In this document: in pieces, positions 9,578 to 17,797 of the stretch
How positions within the stretch are numbered: position 1 is the stretch's first letter
How the letters are laid out: each line of letters starts with the position of its first letter
Source of the DNA: Paenibacillus sp. PK3_47
GTDB lineage: Bacteria; Bacillota; Bacilli; Paenibacillales; Paenibacillaceae
Length of the DNA: 64,000 nucleotides
Direction of reading: 5' to 3'
NCBI RefSeq assembly: GCF_023520895.1
Contig: NZ_CP026029.1
Location: forward strand, 2,542,001 to 2,606,000
Notes under the pieces: generated by a model
Seen by the model: only the letters and a program-made list of their open reading frames with translations
The model's database searches: none
Told to the model about the DNA's origin: nothing
Made by a program: the position numbers and the translations under genes

Positions 9578-10537
9578 TTATGCTGAGGTAACGGTCTTAA
9601 GGCCTCTCCTCCGCATGTTATACAGCTCCGGAAGTACAACTCCCAGCAGCACCAGCACGACCCCTGCCCATTGCAGCCCGCTCACATGCTCCTTCAGCAC
9701 GAATGAGGACAGCAGCACCGCTACCGGCAGCTCGGCTGCACCGAGAATTCCGGCCATGCCCCCTCCGATATGCGGGACACCGATTGCGAACAGCACCGGC
9801 GGAATGAACGCTCCGAACAGCCCCAGCAGGAAGCCGAACAGCAGCAGCTGGCCCCACAGGAGACCGTTAAACAAGAAATACGGCGGGAATAAAATGCACA
9901 GCAGCACAAATCCGCCTGTAACCATCCAGGCACTCCGGTATGCCGGATGCACTGCCGGCACAGCCTTGCCGCTGAAGATAATGAACATCGAGTAGCTGAC
10001 GGCAGACAGCAGTCCCAGTGCAATGCCCAGCATATTGAACCCGGCTGCACCTTCTCCCAGCACACCTGCAGCCAGCAGGGTTCCTCCGAACAGCAGCAGC
10101 AGGGTCAGGACCGTAATTTTATCCGGACGCTGGCGTTTGCTGACGGCCTGAATCAGCACGCTGATCCAGGTGAACTGGAACAGCAGAATAATGGCCAGTG
10201 AAGCCGGAATGTAGCGCAGAGACTGGTAATACAGCAGACCGGTAACCACCGTCGGCGCTCCGGCCATCATCAGCAGAAGCCGCTGCTTCCAGGTCATCCG
10301 TGGTAATGCCTTTTTGGCTGCGGCTTTCGTGATACCTTGGCTCCGCTGTTTCCGCGTTTCTTTTACCCTGGTGTATAGAGCCAGCAGCCAGGCCAGTATA
10401 CAGCCGGTCAGCAGCTGTGTACCGACCACTTCACCCAGCTGGTACCCTTCCCCGTAAGCCAGAACAACAATTGTAGATAAAATTCCATAGCTCATCGCAC
10501 CGACCAGCACGGAAAGTAAGTACTTCATATCTTTCAT
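9578..10537 (-). CDS. EamA-family (drug/metabolite transporter) exporter, candidate purine exporter
   Basis: A 319-residue protein with about ten membrane segments arranged as two five-helix EamA repeats. A long basic loop lies near residues 60-90 (RVKETRKQRSQG), and the second repeat ends SGLQWAGVVLVLLGVVLPEL. The ATG has AGGAGG 10 bases upstream. The leader carries a purine-riboswitch-like aptamer and a competing terminator (separate entries), which suggests that a purine or related base turns the gene on. In Bacillus subtilis the adenine-activated pbuE exporter belongs to a different family (MFS). Purine export here is inferred only from the leader. Confidence 0.85.
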   Translation of the reverse strand: MKDMKYLLSVLVGAMSYGILSTIVVLAYGEGYQLGEVVGTQLLTGCILAWLLALYTRVKETRKQRSQGITKAAAKKALPRMTWKQRLLLMMAGAPTVVTGLLYYQSLRYIPASLAIILLFQFTWISVLIQAVSKRQRPDKITVLTLLLLFGGTLLAAGVLGEGAAGFNMLGIALGLLSAVSYSMFIIFSGKAVPAVHPAYRSAWMVTGGFVLLCILFPPYFLFNGLLWGQLLLFGFLLGLFGAFIPPVLFAIGVPHIGGGMAGILGAAELPVAVLLSSFVLKEHVSGLQWAGVVLVLLGVVLPELYNMRRRGLKTVTSA

Positions 10538-10580
10538 ATCTGTTTTGCCTCCTGAATACTATGAATCTGCCGTAATACGC

Positions 10581-10640
10581 AAAAAATCCTAACTCCGGAG
10601 ACAAGCGCCAATTTTCTTGGGCTTATCATCGTAGTTAGGA
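10581..10640 (-). terminator. Riboswitch expression platform: terminator competing with the aptamer
   Basis: On the minus strand TCCTAACT (10640-10633) pairs with AGTTAGGA (10594-10587), followed by six T (10586-10581). A smaller hairpin (AAGCCCAA/TTGGCGCTT) lies within the loop. The 5' arm is the 3' side of the aptamer's P3, J3/1 and P1, so terminator and aptamer cannot form together. Ligand binding should therefore allow read-through, an ON switch. Confidence 0.75.
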
Positions 10641-10702
10641 AGTATAGGCTTCCTGTAGAAACCCCCGCCCTGTTGATGCCTTACGGCTGCGGGGTTATAC
10701 GA
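10629..10702 (-). ncRNA. Purine riboswitch aptamer, guanine-type core with an enlarged P2 loop
   Basis: Read on the minus strand, the leader has P1 TCGTA/TACGA, J1/2 TATAA, P2 CCCCGC/GCGGGG, J2/3 GTTTCTAC, P3 AGGAAG/CTTCCT with a CCTATA loop, and J3/1 AACTA. These match the purine riboswitch core. The base equivalent to position 74 is C, as in guanine aptamers (U in adenine aptamers). The P2 loop is about 20 nt instead of 7 and could hold a GCC-GTAA-GGC mini-hairpin. GG still precedes the 3' arm of P2 and CC starts the P3 loop, so the loop-loop contact may survive. Confidence 0.8.
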
Positions 10703-10706
10703 GAAC

Positions 10707-10712
10707 ATTATA
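10707..10712 (-). promoter_or_regulatory. -10 box of the EamA transporter leader
   Basis: TATAAT on the minus strand lies 4 bases ahead of the P1 helix of the riboswitch, so transcripts would begin at or very close to the aptamer. The -35 region is weak. Confidence 0.45.
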
Positions 10713-10811
10713 TGATTAATTTGCATGACGACTTTTCATATATTACAGGGCAAGTGAGGCAGTGTCAATCCCCGGATATCCGCAGATCGGGTGCTGCAGC
10801 CGCCATTCCGC

Positions 10812-11207
10812 TTAGGAATCAGACTCTTCATCCTCGTCCCCGGCAGCAGGAGATGCCGCAGCTTCATTCCGGCTCCACTCCAGCATAGTCAGGATATCTT
10901 CATCTTCAGGGTCCATGCTGTGTGCGATCTCAAACTCTTTTACAGCTTCCTCATTGCGGTCCAGATAGTAATAGGCATAACCTACACGGAAGTGCCAAAG
11001 CGGGTTGTTTCTTTCCTTTTCATCAATCTTCATGAACCATTTAAGCGCTTCCTTATAACGTTCCAGATTATTCAGTGCTCTCCCCAAATGAACGGCCAGT
11101 TCATCGTCGATTAACGGTGTGGGCACTTCCTTGATCCGGTCTACGATTTGTTGAAATTCATCCTCTTCATGCCAAGCATTCAATTGTGCAATAAGCTCAC
11201 TTCTCAT
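10812..11207 (-). CDS. Short tetratricopeptide-repeat protein
   Basis: A 131-residue protein with two to three TPR-like helical pairs (LGRALNNLERYKEALKWFMKI, GYAYYYLDRNEEAVKEF with MDPED after it) and an acidic tail GDEDEESDS. GGGAGG lies 8 bases ahead of the ATG. It is clearly paralogous to the first 120 residues of the TPR-SMI1 protein at 31632-33011, which shares the LxAWHExDE start, NNPLWH/NDPLWH and GYAYYYL. It may be a stand-alone adaptor derived from that gene; the partner is unknown. Confidence 0.85.
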   Translation of the reverse strand: MRSELIAQLNAWHEEDEFQQIVDRIKEVPTPLIDDELAVHLGRALNNLERYKEALKWFMKIDEKERNNPLWHFRVGYAYYYLDRNEEAVKEFEIAHSMDPEDEDILTMLEWSRNEAAASPAAGDEDEESDS

Positions 11208-11374
11208 TCCTGACGCCTCCCGGTTATAGGTAAAAATAGGATTAAAAGATCCCTTGTGTTTCTGAGTATCCTCATAAGAAATACTTTACCATTGTTGACG
11301 CAGGTTTTTCCAATATATCCGGAAAATCAGCTGTAACCGTATCTATCTGCTTTAAGGGCATGCTTCAAAATATG

Positions 11375-11562
11375 TAGTTGGATTTCCTCCACCTAATCTA
11401 ATCCTTTTGCATCATTTGTGATGATTAGTTGGAAATCCTCCCTTTATTTCGGCGGTTACCTGCCCTTGGAGGCGAATCCGGTACAATTAAAGGGAGTTAT
11501 TCCGGTTAGCAGTGCAATCCGGGTATTTGCCGGAGAATTAGCTGGAGGAATTCCACTTAGCG
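11375..11562. repeat. Quadruple-palindrome intergenic element, family A copy 2
   Basis: Four imperfect palindromes at 11375-11397, 11424-11449, 11484-11510 and 11535-11562 share the TTAG-N-TGGA / TCCA-N-CTAA pattern of copy 1. Centre distances are about 50, 61 and 52 bp. The third unit is the most diverged (AAAGGGA / TCCGGTTA). It fills the gap between the TPR gene start and the 3' end of the anti-sigma gene. Confidence 0.75.
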
Positions 11563-11575
11563 CCCGGCAAAAGAC

Positions 11576-11603
11576 AAAGCCCCCTCTACCGAGGGAGCTT
11601 TAT
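11576..11603 (-). terminator. Terminator of the sigma/anti-sigma operon
   Basis: On the minus strand an AAAGCTCCCTC / GAGGGGGCTTT hairpin (one wobble or bulge) with a short loop is followed by TGTCTTTT, 16 bases past the anti-sigma stop. Confidence 0.65.
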
Positions 11604-11619
11604 CGCAGCTTTTATAGGG

Positions 11620-12444
11620 TTACCCGTTCTTAATCGGTGCAGTAAGCACGGTCTCACCCCGCGGGGTGTCCCCGCCAGCGTCCGGCTCAAGCGTAATCAT
11701 TACCGTATCGTAAGATTGCGGCTGGAACGAATAATAGAGCGCCCCGCTTCCGTCAAGCGGCACAAAGGTTCCCGCGTTCTGCGGCTTGTCCCCTTTGATC
11801 AGCCATACCTGGTAGACCTCAGTTCCTGTAGGCTCCGGCAGATTCTCCGCCTGTACTACAAGATGGCTGCTTCCGCTGCCGGCAGCAATGGTTGCCATGC
11901 CGCTTGCGGTATTCCCCTCCGCTCCCGGACTAAGCCGGGCTGACTCATTCACCTTCAGCTCATGCGCTGCCGCTGTGCCCGGGGCCGCCTGACCCTCCAG
12001 CCGCTCCACATCCTGCCGCAGCTGTCCGTTATAAATAATCAGACCCAGCACCGCAGCAGCGAGACCAAGGCTTACATACCGCCATAGGGGAATCCGCTTT
12101 GGCGGTACGCTGTTCCGGGTCTCGGTCTTCACAACCGGCCCGGCGGGAACAATCTTAGCCGGTTCCTTATCTATAGGGGGTTCTGCCGGAGGAGGCGGAG
12201 GATCCGCTTGCAGCATCCGGGACAATACACGCGCTTTCATTCCCGGAGGCGGCACGAGCCGCGGAGAACCAAGCGGAAGCAGGTCCAGCACAGCACGGTA
12301 TTCGCTTACAAGCTTCCGGCAGTCCCCGCATTCCTCCGCATGATCCTCAAATTTCTCCATTTCCTCTCTGGTCAAGGCATCCAGAGCATATAGTTCTGCC
12401 AGTTCACATACAGATTCCTGCTCAAACTCTTCAGTCATGTGCAT
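11620..12444 (-). CDS. RskA-like membrane anti-sigma factor with a zinc-binding N-terminus
   Basis: The 274-residue protein has an N-terminal anti-sigma zinc motif (DHAEECGDCRKLVSEY, the HxxxCxxC pattern) at about 30-48. A Pro-rich stretch follows, then one membrane helix at about 125-142 (YVSLGLAAAVLGLIIY) and an extracytoplasmic domain of the anti-sigma-K type (EPTGTEVYQVWLIKG, then GTFVPLDGSGALYYSF). It overlaps the end of the ECF sigma gene, as expected for a cognate pair. ATG 12444 and ATG 12438 share the Shine-Dalgarno AAGGAGG and either could be used. Confidence 0.9.
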   Translation of the reverse strand: MHMTEEFEQESVCELAELYALDALTREEMEKFEDHAEECGDCRKLVSEYRAVLDLLPLGSPRLVPPPGMKARVLSRMLQADPPPPPAEPPIDKEPAKIVPAGPVVKTETRNSVPPKRIPLWRYVSLGLAAAVLGLIIYNGQLRQDVERLEGQAAPGTAAAHELKVNESARLSPGAEGNTASGMATIAAGSGSSHLVVQAENLPEPTGTEVYQVWLIKGDKPQNAGTFVPLDGSGALYYSFQPQSYDTVMITLEPDAGGDTPRGETVLTAPIKNG

Positions 12445-13012
12445 GCTCCCTCCTTCCCAGGCGGATCAGTCTTTTTCTAAGCTGTCTCATCGCCATTCTG
12501 ACCCTGCTTTTCACCGTACCTGGCGGAATGGATGCAAAATCGGCTGCCTCCTGCTGTGTAAGCCCCTGATAATAAATCAGATCAAGCACCTGCTGCTGAT
12601 CCCGGCTCAGCTCGCGCAGCGCTTCCCTGACCTGTTCTCCAATCATAAGCATTTCTGCCTGCTCTTCGGTTATGTCCTCAGGAACAGCGGCCATCTCCGG
12701 CACCTCTGTCTCCCCGTCCGGCTGGTCTTCTGCCGGTCTCTGCCTGTGAAGATGTTCCAGAGCGATACTGCGCGTCACTGCGAACATCCAGGCTGAGGGC
12801 TGGCTCCGGGCAGCATCTGACTGCCCTGCACTTTTCCAGATCCTCAGGAACAACTCCTGCATAACCTCCTCGGCTGCTCGCGGATCCTTCACAATCTGGC
12901 AGGCAAAGCTGTAAATAACCTGTTCATACCGGTCATATAGCTTGCCGAGGGCATCCGAGTCTTTATGCGCTATGCGTTCAATCAACTGCCCGTCGTAAGC
13001 TGCATCGTTCAC
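12431..13012 (-). CDS. ECF RNA polymerase sigma factor (SigK-like)
   Basis: Region 2 (LGKLYDRYEQVIYSFACQIV and EEVMQELFLRIWKSA) and region 4 (LDLIYYQGLTQQEAADFASI, then GTVKSRVRMAMRQLRK) are both complete. GTG 13012 is chosen over GTG 13039 because AAGGGAGG lies 7 bases upstream (193 residues). The gene overlaps the anti-sigma gene. The signal is unknown; the RskA-type partner suggests an envelope or redox input. Confidence 0.9.
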   Translation of the reverse strand: MNDAAYDGQLIERIAHKDSDALGKLYDRYEQVIYSFACQIVKDPRAAEEVMQELFLRIWKSAGQSDAARSQPSAWMFAVTRSIALEHLHRQRPAEDQPDGETEVPEMAAVPEDITEEQAEMLMIGEQVREALRELSRDQQQVLDLIYYQGLTQQEAADFASIPPGTVKSRVRMAMRQLRKRLIRLGRREHAHD

Positions 13013-13076
13013 TTTCAGTCCTCCCTTTTCCTCTGTCACCTCTACGCTGAGTGTTTGATTACCTTACATTTCACTG

Positions 13077-13105
13077 AGTATACCCCCTTTTGTTAAGAGG
13101 CTCAA
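13077..13105 (-). promoter_or_regulatory. Vegetative-type promoter of the ECF sigma operon
   Basis: On the minus strand TTGAGC (13105-13100) and TATACT (13082-13077) are 17 bases apart. The -35 box overlaps the last codons of the hydrolase gene upstream. Confidence 0.55.
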
Positions 13106-13914
13106 CTTGGATCCAAGGACAGGGACCGGATAAATTCCAGATACACTTGATTAAAAGCAGCAGGATTGTCGATATTTGCACAATGTCCGGCGCCGCTGAT
13201 TTCAGCATATTGGGATTTCGGCTCCAGTCTCTGTAATCTTTGGCCGGCTGTCCGGATCAGCTCCAGATCATATGCTCCGCATACGATCAGCAGCGGATAT
13301 TCTGCAGGTTCCACTGCCGGTCTGAACAGCTTGCCCATTCCCCCCATGGCCTTAAAGGATTGCCTGGTGAAGTGCCGGATACCCTCCCGGAAGGCTTCCT
13401 TTCCATTCTCCGAGTGTACTGCCGTTTCCACTACGTAACTTTTAAATTTCTCCATGGAGAAAATAATATAAATCAGTGAACGCAGCATTTCCTTCCTCTG
13501 TTTCCTGAGGATGTCCTTGTTGTCCTTATGGATGGAATATCCCCCGACGATGCAGACTGACCGGACTATGGACGGATACTGGCATGCTGCAGCCTGCGCA
13601 ACGAGCGATCCGAGGGATACGCCCAGCAGATGGGCTTTAGCCACTTTATTTTCTGACAGGATGTGATGGATAATCTCCGGCATATGGCTGAAATCCAGGT
13701 TGGACTTCTCTGCCCTGGTGCTTCCGTGGCCAAGCATATCAATGGCGATCAGAAAATACTGGCTGCCTAACGCTCCGAACTGCTCCCTGAAAATATGATG
13801 GTCACTATAAGCGGCATGCAGCAGCACAATGGCCTCTCCATCCGGATTGCCGGTTGTATAATAGTACACCTCTGTCCCCTGAAAGGAATGCTTCCGTTCC
13901 GTCAGCTGTCCCAT
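13102..13914 (-). CDS. Alpha/beta hydrolase
   Basis: A 270-residue alpha/beta-hydrolase with the oxyanion-hole strand (IVLLHAAYSDHH), the nucleophile elbow GVSLGS (Ser), the acid region ICGAYDLE, and the catalytic His in GAGHCANID. There is no signal peptide, so it is likely cytosolic. It lies 65 bp downstream of the histidine kinase on the same strand and is probably the third gene of that operon. GGGGGGAT precedes the ATG. The substrate is not predictable from sequence. Confidence 0.85.
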   Translation of the reverse strand: MGQLTERKHSFQGTEVYYYTTGNPDGEAIVLLHAAYSDHHIFREQFGALGSQYFLIAIDMLGHGSTRAEKSNLDFSHMPEIIHHILSENKVAKAHLLGVSLGSLVAQAAACQYPSIVRSVCIVGGYSIHKDNKDILRKQRKEMLRSLIYIIFSMEKFKSYVVETAVHSENGKEAFREGIRHFTRQSFKAMGGMGKLFRPAVEPAEYPLLIVCGAYDLELIRTAGQRLQRLEPKSQYAEISGAGHCANIDNPAAFNQVYLEFIRSLSLDPS

Positions 13915-13979
13915 TTTATCCCCCCGTTTATGATCAGCATCTCTTTAGACCAGTCCAGTGTATGACGCAGGCTGCCGTC

Positions 13980-15737
13980 CTAGACTTTATAGTTCCAGCC
14001 AAGAATAATCTCCGTGCCTTCGCCCGGAGCAGAAACCACGTTAATTGTGCCGCCCATAGCCTCAACTAACCCTTTGGAAATCGCCATGCCGAGCCCCGTT
14101 CCATTTGCCGTCGAAGCCGTGTCGCCCCCGCGGTAATACCGCTCGAATAAATTGGCCGCTGTATGTTCATCCATCCCCTGTCCGTTATCCCGGAAAATAA
14201 TAGCTATACCGCCGTTATCCTGCATTGCCAGCGTTACGGTTAAACGGGTGTCCGGCGAATTATGCAGCAGGGCGTTGGCAGTCAGGTTGCCGACTACCCG
14301 CTCCATCCAGGGAGGATAAATCTGCAGAATAATCTCCTTGTCCGCCGGCTGGCAGATGATCCTGTTCTCCCCGTACCCGGGATTCGCTGCCGCCTGCTCC
14401 AGCGCACCGGCCAACCAGGCATTCATCTCTACAGCTTCCAAATGCGGAGCCCGGATACCCGACTTCAACCGGTACGTCATGGCCAGATCACTGATCAGCA
14501 GATCCATATGCGCGGACTTTTCCAGCATGATGCCGGAAAATTTGCGGACTTCCTCCGCAGACCAGTCGTAGGTCTCCTCGGCAAGCAGATGGGCATATCC
14601 TTTGATGGAGGAGAGCGGTGTTTTGAGATCATGGGTAATGCCGGTAATCCATTCTTCCCGCAGCGTCTCCGTCTCCCGGCGCAGCTCCTCATCACGCCGC
14701 AGAATGCCGGAGAGCTTCTCGACCGAGAGCAGCACATCGGCAAAGGTATGATAGCGCCTTTTCCACCTGCCCGACTGCTGCCTGCTGCGCGGTCGCCCCT
14801 TGCGGTCTGCCGGCTCTGCATAAGCTCTCCGCCCGAGCGAATCGAGCCAGTCCAGCATATGCAGCATCGGGGCACCGAAGCGGTGTGCGTTCAGGAAGGC
14901 CAGCAGGGCGAACACCAGCAGAATGGCCGCAAGCATCCCTGCGATGCCGGTAAGTACAATCCTCATTTCTGCAGAGATAAAGGACTGTTCGGAGGACGTC
15001 CGGTTCGCCCCTGACGGCAGCCCTACCACCCAGGTCAGGCTTGTTGCCTCATCATAGCGGAATAACATGCGGTAACCGTATCTTTCTGTATACACAGTGC
15101 GTAATGCCAGCTCCTGCACAGTATATACTGCCGGTACTGTGTCCGGACGGTAGAGAGAGGCCAGCTCATGACCCTGCGGATCCAGCAGCTGTACATACCC
15201 CCCGAGGGCTTTAACCCGGCTCCCGGTCCCCTCAGGCAGCTTAAGCCTGCCGCCCTCATAAGAAAATGGCCCTGCGGCCGCTTCCTTCAGCAAGGGTTCA
15301 ATTACCTTGGGCTCCCCGTACAGCAGCGTGTACATCCGTCCGTGCTTTTCCTGCATCCATAAATAAATTTCATAAGGAAAATCAAGCTCCATCCGCCAAT
15401 AAGCCATCAGTTCACCCGGCAGATACTGCTGGGGGACATCGGCAGGAGTATTGTAGGACTGCTCCACGCTTCCGCTCTCATCCAGACTTTGCAGCCAGCC
15501 GTGATTCTGCTTAACCTGATTCAGCAGCTCCGGATCAAACCGGATGCCGTCTTCTCTCAGCTCGGACGATTCTACAAGCTGCTCCAGGCCGAATGAGGCA
15601 AAATTATCGGAAAAGTTAACCTCTGCCAGCCGTTCCAGCACCCAGAAGACCGTGACGGCTGCAATCAGCAGTACGCTGAATCCGGCAATCGCCGAGTGCA
15701 GCACGAACCTGAGCGTTAGTCGCCTTTTCATCTTCAT
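13980..15737 (-). CDS. Sensor histidine kinase
   Basis: A 585-residue kinase with a membrane helix at about 15-33, an extracytoplasmic sensor of about 220 residues, and a second helix at about 259-283. His369 lies in ITHDLKTPLSSIKGYA. The ATPase core contains LTANALLHNS, IFRDNGQGM, LFERYYRGGDTAS and GTGLGMAISKGLVEAMGG. The stop-start overlap ATGA with the response regulator (15734-15737) implies coupled translation. The sensor domain has no motif I can assign. Confidence 0.93.
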   Translation of the reverse strand: MKMKRRLTLRFVLHSAIAGFSVLLIAAVTVFWVLERLAEVNFSDNFASFGLEQLVESSELREDGIRFDPELLNQVKQNHGWLQSLDESGSVEQSYNTPADVPQQYLPGELMAYWRMELDFPYEIYLWMQEKHGRMYTLLYGEPKVIEPLLKEAAAGPFSYEGGRLKLPEGTGSRVKALGGYVQLLDPQGHELASLYRPDTVPAVYTVQELALRTVYTERYGYRMLFRYDEATSLTWVVGLPSGANRTSSEQSFISAEMRIVLTGIAGMLAAILLVFALLAFLNAHRFGAPMLHMLDWLDSLGRRAYAEPADRKGRPRSRQQSGRWKRRYHTFADVLLSVEKLSGILRRDEELRRETETLREEWITGITHDLKTPLSSIKGYAHLLAEETYDWSAEEVRKFSGIMLEKSAHMDLLISDLAMTYRLKSGIRAPHLEAVEMNAWLAGALEQAAANPGYGENRIICQPADKEIILQIYPPWMERVVGNLTANALLHNSPDTRLTVTLAMQDNGGIAIIFRDNGQGMDEHTAANLFERYYRGGDTASTANGTGLGMAISKGLVEAMGGTINVVSAPGEGTEIILGWNYKV

Positions 15738-16519
15738 GACTGTCTCTTGACCCTCCCGCTGCGCTGTACCAGCTTGTACCCGAGACCCCTGACATTAACC
15801 AGGTACTGCGGATTTGCAGGTTCAACCTCGATCCGTTCACGAATCCGGTGAATATGTACCATAACCGTGTTGTCGTCCCTCAGTGCCGACTCGCCCCATA
15901 CCCGTTCGTACAGTTCGCTTTTGGTGAACAGCCTGTTGGGATGCTTGCAGAAAAACAGCAGCAGCTGAAACACGAGCGCCGGGCACGGTATGACTTCTCC
16001 CTCCACTCTCAGCTCACCCGCTGTCTCATCGACCTGAAACCTTCCATAGTCATAGCGGATGTTGGGCTGAACCTGGCCCTCACGGTCCTTGTCGGAAATA
16101 AGCTCTCCGCTGTCATTAGGAACCTGAACATTCGGACCTCCGGCCAGGCCCAGATAACGGCGCAGCTGTGAGCTGATCCGGGCTACCAGCTCCAGCGGGT
16201 TAAACGGTTTGGTTATATAATCATCGCCGCCGACGGCAAAGCCGGTAAGCTTGTCAAAATCAGAGACACGTGCGGACAGGAACAGCAGCGGCGCATTTGT
16301 CGTTTGCCGGAGAAAGGGACAGATTTCAATCCCGCTTCGCCCGGGAAGCATTACATCCAGCACAATCAGATCGTATACCTTGGCCTGACAGGCCTGTATA
16401 GCGGCTTCGCCTGTACCTGCCGAATCAATATTGGTGAACCCTTCCTTATGCAGCACTGTTTTTATAAGTCCGACAATGGATTCTTCATCATCGACCAGCA
16501 GAATAGCAGCATTCTTCAC
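15734..16519 (-). CDS. OmpR-family response regulator
   Basis: A 261-residue regulator with phospho-acceptor Asp55 (LIVLDVMLPGRSG), DDEE pocket, LSAR switch region and YITKPF lysine. A winged helix follows (ALVFQLLLFFCKHPN, YERVWGESALRDDNTV, NPQYLVNVRGLGYKLV). The linker between the domains is long (about 125-160). GTG start with AGGGGG 7 bases upstream. The first gene of the RR-HK-hydrolase operon, divergent from the M23 lipoprotein at 16731, a plausible target. Confidence 0.93.
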   Translation of the reverse strand: MKNAAILLVDDEESIVGLIKTVLHKEGFTNIDSAGTGEAAIQACQAKVYDLIVLDVMLPGRSGIEICPFLRQTTNAPLLFLSARVSDFDKLTGFAVGGDDYITKPFNPLELVARISSQLRRYLGLAGGPNVQVPNDSGELISDKDREGQVQPNIRYDYGRFQVDETAGELRVEGEVIPCPALVFQLLLFFCKHPNRLFTKSELYERVWGESALRDDNTVMVHIHRIRERIEVEPANPQYLVNVRGLGYKLVQRSGRVKRQS

Positions 16520-16654
16520 ACCGTTTCCCCCTTAACCGGTAATCGCCATTATCATACCATGAGTTGCCCGGTCAGAACCGAAACCTTGCCTTAACAGAAG
16601 CTTAATTTGCAGCCTCTTTGTCCCGCCAAAATTAAGAAAGGGTTAAGCAGATGT

Positions 16655-16660
16655 TATAAT
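16655..16660 (+). promoter_or_regulatory. -10 box of the M23 lipoprotein gene, near a TTAAG direct repeat
   Basis: TATAAT lies 70 bp ahead of the preferred start. Just upstream, TTAAG occurs twice, 11 bp apart (ATTAAGAAAG, GTTAAGCAG), at the -35 position. This arrangement fits an OmpR-type activator site. The divergent response regulator is the obvious candidate. Confidence 0.4.
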
Positions 16661-16730
16661 CACGGAAATACTGCCCATGTACACTGAAGGAGGTGGTAGA
16701 AAGACAATAACCAGCAGGAGGAATCGTTAT

Positions 16731-17771
16731 ATGGGGAGAATTGGACAGTTAATAGCGGGAAGTACGGTCATGATACTTATATTATCTGCATGTGGAGGAG
16801 AGAAGGCATTGAATAACAACCCGGAAGCATCAGCACAGAACACACAGGCGGCTGAGAACACCGCATCACCCTCAGCCTCTGCCGTTAGTGACAGGAATGA
16901 CAGTACCGTTCAGCCGGAGAATCTGGCTGAGGCCCTCTTAAAAAATAACTTCAGCGGAATCTATGCACGGTTCAGCCCTGAATTCAAACAGCAGGTCAGT
17001 GAAGCGCAGGTTGCAGAGATGGGGACTTCATTCATTGAAGGTGTACAGTCCTTTGAGCCCTCTTCGAATCTGACCCTAAACGGCACAGAGCAGCGGTCCT
17101 GGAGAAGTGATGCCGGTGACAAAGGAATCACTGCCGTCTTTGATGAGGAGGGTATAATTCTTGGCCTGCAGCTTACAGGCCTTGCTGCCTATCCCGAAAC
17201 AGACGGGGCGCGGACTAAGACTGCCATTACCCTGCCGCTTAACGGAGAGTGGCTCGTATTCTGGGGCGGCAGCAATGTGCTGGACAATTACCACTATGAA
17301 CACGTAAGCCAGCGGTACGCTTATGACTTTGTGCAGGCAGTAGACGGTTATTCCTATACAGGAGATCCTCTGATCAATGAGAGCTATCATGCCTTCGGCA
17401 AGGATGTCATTGCTCCCGCCGATGGAGTAGTAACGGAAGTGGTAAATGACATCCCGGATAACTCGCCGGTAGGCGTGATGAATGAGAAGGTCCCTGCAGG
17501 CAATGCCGTAGTGATTGACCATGGCGGGGAGTACAGCTTTCTGGCACATTTGAAACAGAGTTCCGTGACCGTTAAGAAAGGCGATCAGGTCAAAACCGGC
17601 GATGTCATCGGGCAGCTCGGCAACTCCGGAAATTCCAGCGAGCCGCATCTGCATTTTCAGGTATCGGACGGAGCCGACCTGTTCAGCTCCCGTTCCTTGA
17701 ATATCCGGTGGAACGACAATCTGCAGCCGGTCAGAGGCCGGACCGTAACAGGGGGAGCAGCAACTCCTTAG
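16731..17771 (+). CDS. M23-family metallopeptidase lipoprotein with a DUF3887-like domain
   Basis: ATG 16731 (AGGAGG 9 bases upstream) gives 346 residues; a longer reading from 16677 lacks support. A lipoprotein signal ends LSAC. A DUF3887-like domain follows (AEALLKNNFSGIYARFSPEFKQQVSEAQV). The C-terminal M23/LytM domain has the zinc ligands in YHAFGKDVIAP (H and D) and HLHF, plus the conserved VVIDHGGEYSFLAHLK, GDQVKTGDVIGQLGNSG. It is probably a surface-anchored peptidoglycan endopeptidase. It is divergent from a two-component operon and followed 26 bp later by a hydrolase. Confidence 0.9.
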   Translation: MGRIGQLIAGSTVMILILSACGGEKALNNNPEASAQNTQAAENTASPSASAVSDRNDSTVQPENLAEALLKNNFSGIYARFSPEFKQQVSEAQVAEMGTSFIEGVQSFEPSSNLTLNGTEQRSWRSDAGDKGITAVFDEEGIILGLQLTGLAAYPETDGARTKTAITLPLNGEWLVFWGGSNVLDNYHYEHVSQRYAYDFVQAVDGYSYTGDPLINESYHAFGKDVIAPADGVVTEVVNDIPDNSPVGVMNEKVPAGNAVVIDHGGEYSFLAHLKQSSVTVKKGDQVKTGDVIGQLGNSGNSSEPHLHFQVSDGADLFSSRSLNIRWNDNLQPVRGRTVTGGAATP

Positions 17772-17797
17772 AAGGTATACTGGTAAAGAGGTGAATA

